Positions 41,766 to 51,207 of a stretch of DNA of 64,000 bases are shown here, piece after piece. The stretch's first letter is position 1. Each line of letters opens with the position of its first letter. The notes beneath the pieces are model-generated. The model ran no database searches. It saw nothing but the letters and a program-made list of their open reading frames with translations, and was not told where the DNA came from. Position numbers and translations under genes: made by a program. The stretch is from SAR116 cluster bacterium AG-390-L20 (GTDB taxonomy: Bacteria; Pseudomonadota; Alphaproteobacteria; Puniceispirillales; Marisalimonadaceae): assembly GCA_003278095.1 (NCBI GenBank), contig QCHB01000001.1:256001-320000 (forward strand), in the 5' to 3' direction.

Positions 41766-43394
41766 TTAGCTAGAATCTTTATCTTCAATCGAAGTAATTT
41801 CAGCTTGAGGAAAATGTTTAAATACTTCTGCAAAATGAGGATTGGATTTTATTTGTTCTTTATTTTTATCTAATTTACTATTCTGTTTTTCTACAATTGT
41901 TTTTTCACCTTCTTCTTCAGATTGAGATACAAGCCATTTAGTCTTGGTTATATTCTCAAGAGTGGAAGACAATTTTTTTAGGAATTTTGAGTCTGTATTA
42001 TCCTTTAATCTTATCTTAATAGATCCTTCAGAATAGGAGATTAAATGCACATTATTTATAATTTGAGCGTGTAGTAATGCCTCTTTATGTACTAATAGTA
42101 GATTTAACACTTCTTCAAAAGTTTTTGGAACGTAAATAATTTTTGATTCGTCGTTATCAGGACTTTCAAAACGTTTTACTTTTTTCAAGTCACTTTCAAT
42201 ATTAGATTTTACATTATTAGTATTATTGTTGTTTAAGTTATCTTTAGTTTGATTTGAAATTTTTTCTAAGAACTCATTTGGGTCTGGCATTATCGATCCG
42301 TAACACAATTTAATGATTGCCATCGAGCCTGCTTGTTGTTCGTTTGGAGCATATCTTAATTCTTCCACACACTTGATTAAAATTTGCCAAAATTTAACTA
42401 TTTTGGGTAGACCATGCGACGAAATTTTAGAAATACTTACTTGTAAAGCTTCAGTAATATTTGGATCAAACTTAATAATATTTACCCTAGATGCTAAGTG
42501 ACTAATTTCCAATAAATTTGATATAATTTGGATTGGTTGTATACCATTTTGTATAATATCATCATAGATTTTAAGAGCTTCTTCACATTTATTAAGAAGA
42601 CACAACTCAAACAATTCTACGTTTTTTTCATAACCATTTAAACCTAGCATGCTCAAAACAATCTCATCTTTAATATTATCTTGGCATAGCGAAGCTGCTT
42701 GATCTAGAAGAGACAATGCGTCTCTAACAGAGCCTTCACTTGCTTTACATATTTGATAAATTGAATCATTTTCATACAAAATATTTTCAGCTTTACAAAT
42801 TCGTTTTAAATGATTTGTTAATGTTGCTATATCAACTCTTTGAAGATCAAATTTTTGACATCTAGAAATTATAGTAGCAGGAATTTTTTTTATTTCCGTA
42901 GTTGCAAAAATAAATTTAACATTTTGTGGAGGTTCTTCTAAAGTTTTTAATAGAGCATTAAAAGCTGCATTAGACAACATATGTACTTCATCTATAATAT
43001 AGACTTTGTATCTTGCATTATTTGGTGAATACATAACGGAGTCAATTATTTCTCTGATTCCATCGACCCCTGTTCTACTGGCAGCATCAACTTCAATAAC
43101 ATCAAGAAAATTCCCATTATTTATTGATTTGCATGGAGAACATTTATTACATATTTCAAAAGTTGGCTCTTTTTTATTCCCATCTGAGATGCAATTAAGA
43201 GCTTTAGCTATGATTCTTGCCGTAGTCGTTTTTCCAACACCTCTTATCCCTGTTAAAAGAAAAGCATGGGCTAATCTGCCATTATTAAGAGAATTATTAA
43301 AAGTTTTTACAAGCGTATCTTGGCCAATGAGTTCACTAAAATCGTTTGGACGATACTTACGAGCTAAAACTCTGTAACTTTTTATTTCATTAAT
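41766..43394 (-). CDS. dnaX: DNA polymerase III subunit tau/gamma
   Basis: The clamp-loader ATPase starts with SYRVLARKYRP, then the Walker A GIRGVGKTTTARI, a four-Cys zinc module (CNKCSPC), IDEVHMLSNAAFNALLKTLEEPP (Walker B) and sensor ATTEIKKIPATIISRCQ. The frame has no ATG, GTG or TTG before codon 115 from the expected start, so the N-terminus (INEIKSYRV) would use ATT at 43394. An ATG at 43388-43390 is out of frame by one base in an A-rich run. About 540 aa in all. SRP RNA lies just upstream. Confidence 0.9.
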   Translation of the reverse strand: MNEIKSYRVLARKYRPNDFSELIGQDTLVKTFNNSLNNGRLAHAFLLTGIRGVGKTTTARIIAKALNCISDGNKKEPTFEICNKCSPCKSINNGNFLDVIEVDAASRTGVDGIREIIDSVMYSPNNARYKVYIIDEVHMLSNAAFNALLKTLEEPPQNVKFIFATTEIKKIPATIISRCQKFDLQRVDIATLTNHLKRICKAENILYENDSIYQICKASEGSVRDALSLLDQAASLCQDNIKDEIVLSMLGLNGYEKNVELFELCLLNKCEEALKIYDDIIQNGIQPIQIISNLLEISHLASRVNIIKFDPNITEALQVSISKISSHGLPKIVKFWQILIKCVEELRYAPNEQQAGSMAIIKLCYGSIMPDPNEFLEKISNQTKDNLNNNNTNNVKSNIESDLKKVKRFESPDNDESKIIYVPKTFEEVLNLLLVHKEALLHAQIINNVHLISYSEGSIKIRLKDNTDSKFLKKLSSTLENITKTKWLVSQSEEEGEKTIVEKQNSKLDKNKEQIKSNPHFAEVFKHFPQAEITSIEDKDSS

Positions 43395-43432
43395 ATTGGT
43401 TATTCGAAATCTCGTTTTTTAAACTTTAAAAC

Positions 43433-43520
43433 GAAGGGCCTCACAACCCGCTATCATTGTTACGGCTGCTTCCTTTCGGACCTGACCGGATTGGCAAGAA
43501 TTACGTCCGTGTGACCCTTC
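43433..43520 (-). ncRNA. ffs: Small SRP RNA (4.5S)
   Basis: On the minus strand, GAAGGGTCACAC pairs with GTGAGGCCCTTC, making the long hairpin. The apical part holds the universal GGTCAGGTCCGAAAGGAAGCAGC block (Ffh-binding loops with a GNRA-type end). It targets membrane proteins with Ffh. 88 nt, 40-120 bp upstream of dnaX as in many Alphaproteobacteria. Confidence 0.9.
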
Positions 43521-43576
43521 ATAAATATATATGTTATAAAACATAATAATATGCAAGAAAATCTATGTTTCGAGGA

Positions 43577-44428
43577 CTAACTTTTTCTTGTTCGGCTATA
43601 AGTTCCAATAATTTTAACTGAATTAGGTTCACTGTAAAAATACATCTCTTCTAGCGCGTTTTGCATAGCCATTGTCTCTGGATGTCCCTCAGCATCAACA
43701 TAAAACCTTGCTGCATTCATCTCCTTACCACCTATATAACTTTCAAGTTTTGTAAGGTTTATTCCGTTTGTAGCAAATCCTCCCAAAACTTTATATAAAG
43801 CTGCTGGAACAGATCTTACTTCGAAAATGATAGTTGTTACTGGTATAGATATCTTAATGGATGGTACATGAGGTTTTTTTGCCATTATCAAAAATCTAGT
43901 AGTATTATGTTCTGCATCTTCAATATTACTTTTTAATACCTTTAGACCATATATTTTTGCTGACATATTAGAAGCTATTGCAGCAAACGAAGGGTCACCT
44001 AATCTTGATATTTCTTCTGCTGCTCCAGCGGTATCTATATGTTGGACAGGTAATAAATTTTGTTTTTTAATAAAATTTCTACATTGAGCAAGACCTTGAG
44101 CGTGACTTTTTACATATCTTAAATCCTCTAAATTAGAATTTTTAAGTCCTAACAATTGATGGTTAACTCTTTGAAAATGTTCACCTACAATAAACAAACC
44201 ACTCTCTGGAATTAAATGATGAATATCTGCGACTCTTCCTGCTAAAGAATTTTCAACAGGAACCATTGAATAATCTGTTGTCCCATTTTTTGTAGAATTC
44301 AGCATATCTTCAAAAGAATTACATGCTAAGGTTTTAGAATGTGGGAAGTAAGCCTCACAAGCCATATTAGAATATGCTCCTGCCATGCCTTGAAAAGCAA
44401 TTATTAATTCATGGTTTTCCTTATTCAT
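43577..44428 (-). CDS. pheA: Prephenate dehydratase
   Basis: The 283-aa enzyme makes phenylpyruvate from prephenate. The catalytic domain shows VPVENSLAGRVADIHHL and HTTRFLIM (NTTRF in most family members). The C-terminal ACT domain (PAALYKVLGGFATNGINLTKLES) is the phenylalanine allosteric site. No chorismate mutase domain, the common alphaproteobacterial form. Confidence 0.93.
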   Translation of the reverse strand: MNKENHELIIAFQGMAGAYSNMACEAYFPHSKTLACNSFEDMLNSTKNGTTDYSMVPVENSLAGRVADIHHLIPESGLFIVGEHFQRVNHQLLGLKNSNLEDLRYVKSHAQGLAQCRNFIKKQNLLPVQHIDTAGAAEEISRLGDPSFAAIASNMSAKIYGLKVLKSNIEDAEHNTTRFLIMAKKPHVPSIKISIPVTTIIFEVRSVPAALYKVLGGFATNGINLTKLESYIGGKEMNAARFYVDAEGHPETMAMQNALEEMYFYSEPNSVKIIGTYSRTRKS

Positions 44429-44472
44429 ATTTTATCTCTATTTTTTATATTCTTTTTTAATTATATGAATAG

Positions 44473-45231
44473 TTAAGATATGTCTTTAAAATAATTTTCA
44501 GCTTTCTTAAAATCTAAATGAGTATCTACACCAATTGGATGTTCTGAAGTGATCACAGTATATATATTTATTCCAGCTTCAAGTGCACGAAGCTGTTCAA
44601 GCTTTTCTGAAAGTTCTAGTGGTGAAGGTTTTAAACTTACAAATCTTTCTAATATATTTCTTTGCCAAGCATAAATACCGATATGATGCCATATGTCAGC
44701 ATTTCCAGTAGGTATACAAGCTCTACTAAAATAAATAGCCTTTCCAAGATCGTTTAGCTCAGGTTTATCTTTTGAGAAAGCAGCTGCTACTTTTACAACT
44801 GACTGATCATGAAATTCTTCTGGTGTTGCCTTTACTATAACAGTGACAATCTCTTTTATGGGATCATTGATTACTTTTGCTAATTTTCTTATCAAATTTC
44901 CTGAAATATTAGGGAGATCACCCTGGAGATGAATAATTTTTTTATATTTTTTGTGAGGATCAAATTCTTCAATAGCTTCAAAAATTCTGTCAGATCCACT
45001 TAAATGTTGATTTGAAGTCATCAAAGCTATACCTCCATAATCTTTAATTGTATCAGCAATTAACTCATCGTCAGTAGCAACAATAATAGGGACATTTAGA
45101 TTTGCTTCTTTTGCGCAATTGTATGTATGAATTATTAAGGGTGTACCATTAATTTTTAATAAAGGTTTTTTTGGCAATCTCGAAGACCCTAATCTAGCAG
45201 GTATCATTATAATAGTGTCAGAATAATTCAA
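44473..45231 (-). CDS. kdsB: 3-deoxy-manno-octulosonate cytidylyltransferase
   Basis: The 252-aa enzyme activates KDO as CMP-KDO for lipopolysaccharide inner core. IPARLGSSRLPKKPLL (11-26) is the nucleotide-binding loop, and HLQGDLPN and the HIGIYAWQR block are diagnostic. The TTG start at 45231 has GGGGAG about 8 nt upstream. 44 bp upstream of pheA on the same strand. Confidence 0.93.
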   Translation of the reverse strand: MNYSDTIIMIPARLGSSRLPKKPLLKINGTPLIIHTYNCAKEANLNVPIIVATDDELIADTIKDYGGIALMTSNQHLSGSDRIFEAIEEFDPHKKYKKIIHLQGDLPNISGNLIRKLAKVINDPIKEIVTVIVKATPEEFHDQSVVKVAAAFSKDKPELNDLGKAIYFSRACIPTGNADIWHHIGIYAWQRNILERFVSLKPSPLELSEKLEQLRALEAGINIYTVITSEHPIGVDTHLDFKKAENYFKDIS

Positions 45232-45371
45232 TTTAATAACTCCCCAAATAGCTTTAATGGTGCCTTATTATTAGAAAAACTAAATTATTAGCTTTTTCAA
45301 CTTTTATACTTGATGAAAGCATTTCTTGCATGTAAATAATTATATTAAATATTACTTTCATGGATTAATTT

Positions 45372-45905
45372 ATGGACGCTTTAAGATTTAATAAAATAGC
45401 CGCAGCAATACTGTCAGGTGTTTTACTTATTATGGTTTTTGGAAAAATTGGAAATATTCTTGTAAACCCCAAAACAGAAATCTCTAATGCATATCCAATA
45501 GAAGTTCCTGAAAAAAACGAAATAAAATCGAAAGTAGCTGAAGAAGTCGTCATTGAACCAATTCTGGCCCTTTTAGCAACGGCTGACTTAGAAAGTGGAT
45601 TAAAAATTTCAAAAAAATGTGTTGCCTGTCATGGGTTTGATGCTGGTGGTCCAAATAAAATTGGTCCTAACCTTTATAATATTGTAAATAAAGATCAAGG
45701 CAAGGCGGATTATGCTTATTCAAAAGTCCTGGCCTCTCTGTCTGGTAAATGGACATATGAAGAATTAAATAAATTTCTGTACAAACCAAAATTATACTCC
45801 AAAGGAACAAAAATGAATTATGCTGGTTTGTCTAAAACAAAAGATCGGGCTAATCTGATAGCCTGGTTAAGAACAAAAAGTGATAGCCCAGTTTCTCTTC
45901 CTTAG
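45372..45905 (+). CDS. Membrane-anchored class I cytochrome c
   Basis: The 177-aa protein has a single N-terminal helix (9-29), a variable linker, then a c-type heme site CVACH and a distal Met in MNYAGL. This matches the CycM/c552-type membrane-anchored cytochromes of Alphaproteobacteria, which carry electrons between the bc1 complex and cytochrome oxidase. Divergent from kdsB. The CycM label is inferred from anchor and context. Confidence 0.85.
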   Translation: MDALRFNKIAAAILSGVLLIMVFGKIGNILVNPKTEISNAYPIEVPEKNEIKSKVAEEVVIEPILALLATADLESGLKISKKCVACHGFDAGGPNKIGPNLYNIVNKDQGKADYAYSKVLASLSGKWTYEELNKFLYKPKLYSKGTKMNYAGLSKTKDRANLIAWLRTKSDSPVSLP

Positions 45906-45943
45906 ATTATTTAATAGTTCTTAGTCATTGCAGAGGTTAAGTT

Positions 45944-46735
45944 ATGAATGAGGCTGAATTTAAAGAAATTTCGGATTTTTTATATATATTAGCCGATGAG
46001 TCAAAAAAAATAACCCTTAATGGTTTCTTATCACATAAATCTTTGAAAATAAAAGATGATGGAAGTCCAGTTACTGAATTTGACATAAACGCTGAAAAGA
46101 TTATGTGTAGACTAATATCAGAAAAATTTCCTGATCATAGTATATTAGCTGAAGAAGAAGGGTCAAAAAAATTAGATTCCGATTATACATGGATTTTAGA
46201 TCCAATTGACGGCACTAGGAGTTTTATAATAGGAAGACCTTTGTGGGGTACTTTAATTTGTCTAGTTTATAAAGATCTTCCTATAATTGGTTTGGTGGAC
46301 TTTCCGGCTTTAAATGAGAGATGGCTAGGCTATAAGAACAATTGTTTTTTAAATAACTCTAAATTTAAATCCAATCACATATTTACTAATAAAATATCAG
46401 AGGCAACTATCGGTTCTACAGGCCCAAATTTATTTTCTAAAGATGGTAAAAAAAAATATGAACGCTTAACTAATGCAACTAGATATCATGTTTGGTCAGG
46501 TGATTGTCACAATTACTGCTTAATTTTGAGAGGAGGTCTTGATTTAGTTGTAGAACAAGGGCTTGCTGCTTATGATATTTTTCCCCTTGTTCCAATTCTC
46601 AAGTCCCAGGAAATAACTATAACAGATTGGAATGGCAAACAATTATCTTTTGATAAAAATTATAAGGGTAAATATTCAACTTTAGCTGCAAAGAATACTG
46701 AAATATACAAATTTGCAATAGATATTTTAAAGTAG
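45944..46735 (+). CDS. hisN: Inositol-phosphatase-type enzyme, likely histidinol-phosphatase
   Basis: The 263-aa IMPase-family protein has the metal-binding EEEGSK, WILDPIDGTRSFIIGRP, and the late motif WSGDCHNYCLI with GLDLVVEQGLAAYDIFPLVPIL. The RSFIIGRPLWGTL sequence is typical of the HisN type rather than of SuhB. Substrate choice is by family resemblance. Confidence 0.8.
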   Translation: MNEAEFKEISDFLYILADESKKITLNGFLSHKSLKIKDDGSPVTEFDINAEKIMCRLISEKFPDHSILAEEEGSKKLDSDYTWILDPIDGTRSFIIGRPLWGTLICLVYKDLPIIGLVDFPALNERWLGYKNNCFLNNSKFKSNHIFTNKISEATIGSTGPNLFSKDGKKKYERLTNATRYHVWSGDCHNYCLILRGGLDLVVEQGLAAYDIFPLVPILKSQEITITDWNGKQLSFDKNYKGKYSTLAAKNTEIYKFAIDILK

Positions 46736-46749
46736 CTTCTATACAATAC

Positions 46750-48207
46750 TTATTTCTTATGTGAATATTTTATTATCATATTTACAATATTTCTTAATCC
46801 CATTGCCTCACCTCCAATAGGAAACCCAGGTCTTGAGCTTGTGTTCCAAGCCATCAAATCAACATGAGCCCAATTAGTTTTTTCATTTATAAATTTGTTA
46901 AGAAATAATGCTGCTGTTATAGCCCCTCCAGTACCTGAAGATCCTGTACTACTTAAAATGCCAGAATTTTTTTCAAGTTGTGTTTCATAAGATTTAAATA
47001 AAGGTAATTTCCACATAGGATCAATCTGCTCTATTCCCTCATTAATAATATCATTTCCTAGCTTTTCATTATTTGTAAATAAAGCTGGTAATTCTGTACC
47101 TAATGCAACTCTTGCTGCACCTGTAAGTGTGGCAAAGTCAATAATAAAATCATGTTTAGCTTTACTTTCCTGACAAAAAGTTAGTGCATCAGCAAGTAAT
47201 AACCTACCTTCTGCATCAGTATTACCAATTTCAACCGGAGTTTTATTTCTTGAAAAGACAATATCTAATGGCCTCATAGATTTTTCAGAGACTGAATTTT
47301 CGGCAAGTGGCAATATAACTCTTAAATTAACAGGACAATTTATGCACATTAATGCGTAAGCTATTCCAAGGACGACTGCACTGCCACCCATATCTTTTTT
47401 CATTAATAGCATACTATTTGAAGGTTTGAGATCTAATCCTCCACTATCAAAAGTAATCCCTTTTCCTATTAATGTAATATTGGGAAAATTATTTTTTTTA
47501 TTTTTACTCCATTCTATATCAATGAGGGTAGGTTTATTTTCTGAAGATCTTCCAACCACATTGATTAATGGAAAGTCTTTCTCAAGTTGTTTGTCCTTAT
47601 AAGAGGTTATTTTTGGAGAGAATTCTTTCAAACAACTTTTAATAATTTTTTCATAGTTATATGGGGTTAGAATATTAGGTGGTAAATTTATCAAATCACG
47701 TGTTAGAAAAATACTTTTAATTTCGGCAAAACATTTTTCTAATAAAACTTTTGAAATAATGCTTTTACCTTGATTTGAGCATAAAGTTCTACTTTTAGTA
47801 TGACTTTCTTTTCTTTTATCTATAGAAAAATTATAAAATGATAATCCCCATCCAAGGAAAAAATTATACTTATCATTATCTTCAAACGTAGATACGAATT
47901 TTGTAGCCCACTTCTTAGCAGGTAAATTTTTTGATATTTTAGCTGCCTGATCAATAATACTTTTTTTTGGTTCTTTTGAGACTCTAATTATAGCAATGGC
48001 ACCAGCAAGATCACCATTCTTATCGGGGAAAAATCCTAAATCATCATTTTCCAAATCAAATGCAGATTTTAGAAAACGTTTTTGTTCAACATTGATCAGA
48101 TCAGCTAAATTCAATTCGTTTAAATTATTGAAAATATAAAGTGGAAGTGATTTAACTTTTTTATCTTCGCAAAACCCAAGTAACTTATTATCAAAACTGT
48201 ATAACAT
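46750..48207 (-). CDS. pepA: M17 leucyl aminopeptidase
   Basis: The 485-aa dizinc exopeptidase has GKGITFDSGGLDLKPSNSM, KKDMGGSA and NTDAEGRLLLADAL, which supply the metal ligands and the catalytic Lys/Arg. The less conserved N-terminal domain extends to about residue 165. Normal length. Convergent with hisN. Confidence 0.93.
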   Translation of the reverse strand: MLYSFDNKLLGFCEDKKVKSLPLYIFNNLNELNLADLINVEQKRFLKSAFDLENDDLGFFPDKNGDLAGAIAIIRVSKEPKKSIIDQAAKISKNLPAKKWATKFVSTFEDNDKYNFFLGWGLSFYNFSIDKRKESHTKSRTLCSNQGKSIISKVLLEKCFAEIKSIFLTRDLINLPPNILTPYNYEKIIKSCLKEFSPKITSYKDKQLEKDFPLINVVGRSSENKPTLIDIEWSKNKKNNFPNITLIGKGITFDSGGLDLKPSNSMLLMKKDMGGSAVVLGIAYALMCINCPVNLRVILPLAENSVSEKSMRPLDIVFSRNKTPVEIGNTDAEGRLLLADALTFCQESKAKHDFIIDFATLTGAARVALGTELPALFTNNEKLGNDIINEGIEQIDPMWKLPLFKSYETQLEKNSGILSSTGSSGTGGAITAALFLNKFINEKTNWAHVDLMAWNTSSRPGFPIGGEAMGLRNIVNMIIKYSHKK

Positions 48208-48293
48208 TATTTTATAACCTTTTTTTATATTATAAAATTATAACATTACTTTAAAATTATGGTATTTCTAATTAATTAATCAGAGCATGTTTT

Positions 48294-50021
48294 ATGAAAA
48301 AATTTTGGAATATTACTAATTATTTTAAAGATTTAACAAAGTTTAATATTTTAACTTTAGGAACCCTAATATTTTTAATTCTTGCAGGTATTTTTTCTGG
48401 ACAGAATTCCATTCCACCAATAGATAGAGATGAAGCTCGTTTTGCTCAAGCTAGTAGACAAATGGTTCAAAGTAATGATTATGTAAATATAAAATTTCAA
48501 GATGAAATCAGGGCAAAAAAACCAATTGGTATTTATTGGCTTCAAGCATTTTCAACTAAAGTTTTTGGATCAGAAGAAATAGGATCTTTTAGAGTACCAT
48601 CTTTGTTGAGTTCTTTAATCTCAATATTGTTCGTTGGATTTTTGACAAGATTAATTTTTCCTTTATATCAAACTATAGTGGTCACATTATTGTTTAGTTC
48701 GTCTATTACTTTTATGGGTGAAGCACATTTAGCCAAAACTGATGCAACTTTATTGTGTCTGATATGTATTCAACAATATTATTTACTTAAACTCATATTA
48801 GACAAAAAAACATCTTTTAGAGTTAAATATTTATATCCAGTAATTATATGGCTTGCTTTCTCATTTGGTGTATTAGTTAAAGGTCCTCTTTCATTTGCAA
48901 TATTAATTCCGACAGTAATATTATTTTGTTATTTTCAAAAATCTATAGATTTAATAAGAGGATTAAAACCTATTATTGGAATTATCATTTGTGCTTTAGT
49001 AATTCTACCCTGGTTTTTTGCAATTGAAGAGGCAACCCAGGGAGTTTTTTTACAAAAAGCTTTTAACGAAGACTTTTTTAGTAAATTACAAAGTGGACAA
49101 GAAGGTCATGGTGCGTTACCTGGAACTCATTTGTTAATTTTATCAGTTGCAATATGGCCAGTAGCAACATTTTTACCATGCTTAATTTTATTTTGTATAG
49201 AGAATAAAAATAACATAGTTGTTCAATTTCTTATAAGTTGGATAGTTCCATTTTGGATTATTATTGAAATAATTCCTACCAAACTTTTCCATTATTCTTT
49301 GCCAGTTTTACCTGCAATTGCAATTCTAGCGATTGGTGGCATGTTCCAATTTAAATCGAACATCAAAAAAATTCAGAATACTTTATTAAAAAATCTTATA
49401 TATTTTTCATCAGTTTTATTTGGTTTGGGTGGTGTTGTTTTGGGTGCAGGACTTTTCTATACTTGTTACAAGTTTAACATAGACAAAGACTTTAGCATTA
49501 CATTTTTAACAATTTTAATCATATTAATTACAATAATAGTTTTCTCATTATCTCTTTTGTTAATTTTTAATCTTAAAGCTATTAATAACATCAACCGTAA
49601 ATATTTTTACAATCTTCCACTTGCTATTATAGCTTTAGCTGCGATGTTCAATATTATTAATTTTAATTTTATTCTACCAAAACTAGACTATTTATTTCCA
49701 AGTAAAATTCTTGCCAATAAGATAGAACTTATTAATCCTGAAACTATAACTTCTGCTGGTTATCATGAACCGAGTTTAGTTTTCTTATTAAAGGGTAATG
49801 TTTTATTATCCAAACCTCACGAAGCAGCAATATTTATGGCTGAGGGCAAAAAAAATATTAGTTTGATAGAAAAAAGTTCGCTTGGTGAATTTTTAGCAGC
49901 AACACAAGAGTTAAATTTAAAAGTGAAAATAGTTGATACTATAAGAGGATATAATATAGCAAAAGGAAGACATGTAGAAATTAATATTTTTGAAAATCAA
50001 ATGTTTGACCAATCTAATTAA
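48294..50021 (+). CDS. GT39/ArnT-like membrane glycosyltransferase
   Basis: The 575-aa protein has about 11 membrane helices and the periplasmic first-loop motif DRDEARFAQASRQM with the catalytic-type Asp-Glu, then RAKKPIGIYWLQ. This is the PMT/ArnT fold using undecaprenyl-linked sugars. Together with the next two genes it forms the widespread GT39-GT2-LABN set, likely decorating lipid A or another envelope glycan. Confidence 0.85.
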   Translation: MKKFWNITNYFKDLTKFNILTLGTLIFLILAGIFSGQNSIPPIDRDEARFAQASRQMVQSNDYVNIKFQDEIRAKKPIGIYWLQAFSTKVFGSEEIGSFRVPSLLSSLISILFVGFLTRLIFPLYQTIVVTLLFSSSITFMGEAHLAKTDATLLCLICIQQYYLLKLILDKKTSFRVKYLYPVIIWLAFSFGVLVKGPLSFAILIPTVILFCYFQKSIDLIRGLKPIIGIIICALVILPWFFAIEEATQGVFLQKAFNEDFFSKLQSGQEGHGALPGTHLLILSVAIWPVATFLPCLILFCIENKNNIVVQFLISWIVPFWIIIEIIPTKLFHYSLPVLPAIAILAIGGMFQFKSNIKKIQNTLLKNLIYFSSVLFGLGGVVLGAGLFYTCYKFNIDKDFSITFLTILIILITIIVFSLSLLLIFNLKAINNINRKYFYNLPLAIIALAAMFNIINFNFILPKLDYLFPSKILANKIELINPETITSAGYHEPSLVFLLKGNVLLSKPHEAAIFMAEGKKNISLIEKSSLGEFLAATQELNLKVKIVDTIRGYNIAKGRHVEINIFENQMFDQSN

Positions 50022-50065
50022 AGTAGCTATTGATTGCTATTATCTAAATTAGAATAAAACTAGCA

Positions 50066-50797
50066 ATGACTAATAAAACTGAAATATCTATAGTTATCCC
50101 AGTAAAAAATGAAGCTGGTAACATTGATCAGTTAATAAAAGAAATTGAACAATCATTAAAATCAAAAAACTATGAAATAATTTATGTCAACGATGGTTCT
50201 ATAGATAATACTGAAACAGAATTAAAAAATAATTTAAAAAAAAATAAAAGATTGAGGATAATAAGTCATAAAATTAGCCAAGGCCAATCTGCTGCATTAC
50301 GTTCAGGAGTAATAGCATCTAAGTCACCTTTAATAGCAACATTAGATGGAGATGGACAAAATGATCCTTCTGATCTTAAGGAAATGATAGAGAAAATTAA
50401 AGAGTATAAAAATGAACTTACTTTAATTGGAGGTGTTAGAGTTAATAGAAAAGATAGCAAGCCAAGGTTATGGGCATCATCATTTGCGAAATACTGTCGA
50501 ATTTTTTTACTTAAAGATAAACACCCAGATTCAGGATGTGGCATCAAAGTTTTTCATAAAGAATTATTCATAAAACTGCCTTACTTTGATCACATGCATA
50601 GATTTTTATCTGCTCTTGCTTCAAGAGAAGGAGCAAATGTTTTAGAATTTAACGTAAATCATAGAGAAAGGGCAGTTGGCAGTTCTAACTATACTAATAT
50701 AGGAAGACTGTTAGTTGGAATATTTGACGTCTTAGGTGTAATTTGGTTAAGAAAAAGGATGCCTAAAAATACTTCTTCTATAGAAATTTTTAAATGA
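50066..50797 (+). CDS. GT2 glycosyltransferase (DPM1-like)
   Basis: The 243-aa GT-A enzyme starts ISIVIPVKNEAGNIDQLIKEI, with the DXD-like metal site in ATLDGDGQNDP and the acceptor-loop KHPDSGCGIKVF. It probably builds the polyprenyl-phosphate sugar used by the upstream GT39 enzyme. It has no C-terminal membrane helices. Confidence 0.88.
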   Translation: MTNKTEISIVIPVKNEAGNIDQLIKEIEQSLKSKNYEIIYVNDGSIDNTETELKNNLKKNKRLRIISHKISQGQSAALRSGVIASKSPLIATLDGDGQNDPSDLKEMIEKIKEYKNELTLIGGVRVNRKDSKPRLWASSFAKYCRIFLLKDKHPDSGCGIKVFHKELFIKLPYFDHMHRFLSALASREGANVLEFNVNHRERAVGSSNYTNIGRLLVGIFDVLGVIWLRKRMPKNTSSIEIFK

Positions 50798-50810
50798 TTA
50801 GGGATTTCAT

Positions 50811-51185
50811 ATGAACTTCATTTCTTTCTTGTCAATGCAAATTGAAAAAATTGCTATTACTTTAAATAATATTATAATATATTTGTTACCTTTTTTAGAG
50901 CCTTATTTAACAAACCATCCTGAAGCCATAATGATAACAATTGGTTTTGGCGGACAAGCTTTATTTGCCACTCGTTTTATAATTCAATGGCTTAGTAGTG
51001 AAAATGCAGGAAGATCGATTATACCTGTTGCCTTTTGGTATTTTTCAATATCTGGCGGATTAGTTTTATTAACCTATGCTATTTGGAGGCAGGATCCCGT
51101 CATAATTGCAGGCCAGTCAGTTGGTGTTTTCATTTATGCAAGAAATCTATATTTTATTAACAGAGAAAAAAAACTAACCGAATAA
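50811..51185 (+). CDS. LABN-domain membrane protein
   Basis: A 124-aa protein with three membrane helices and the block FATRFIIQWLSSENAGRSIIPVAFWYFSISGG, the signature of the lipid-A-disaccharide synthase N-terminal-like (LABN) domain. The name is misleading; it is a PQ-loop-like membrane protein that accompanies GT2/GT39 genes. 14 bp after the GT2 gene. Confidence 0.85.
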   Translation: MNFISFLSMQIEKIAITLNNIIIYLLPFLEPYLTNHPEAIMITIGFGGQALFATRFIIQWLSSENAGRSIIPVAFWYFSISGGLVLLTYAIWRQDPVIIAGQSVGVFIYARNLYFINREKKLTE

Positions 51186-51207
51186 ATTATATCTTAAATA
51201 AAATAAA

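Noticed and set aside
41971-41980. A run of seven A in dnaX as a programmed frameshift site for the gamma form
   Set aside because: It lies near the 3' end, well past the place where gamma ends in other species, and no following hairpin is seen.
43006-43377. Plus-strand 123-aa reading frame
   Set aside because: It is antisense to the DnaX ATPase N-terminus, whose Walker A and zinc motifs are clear on the minus strand.
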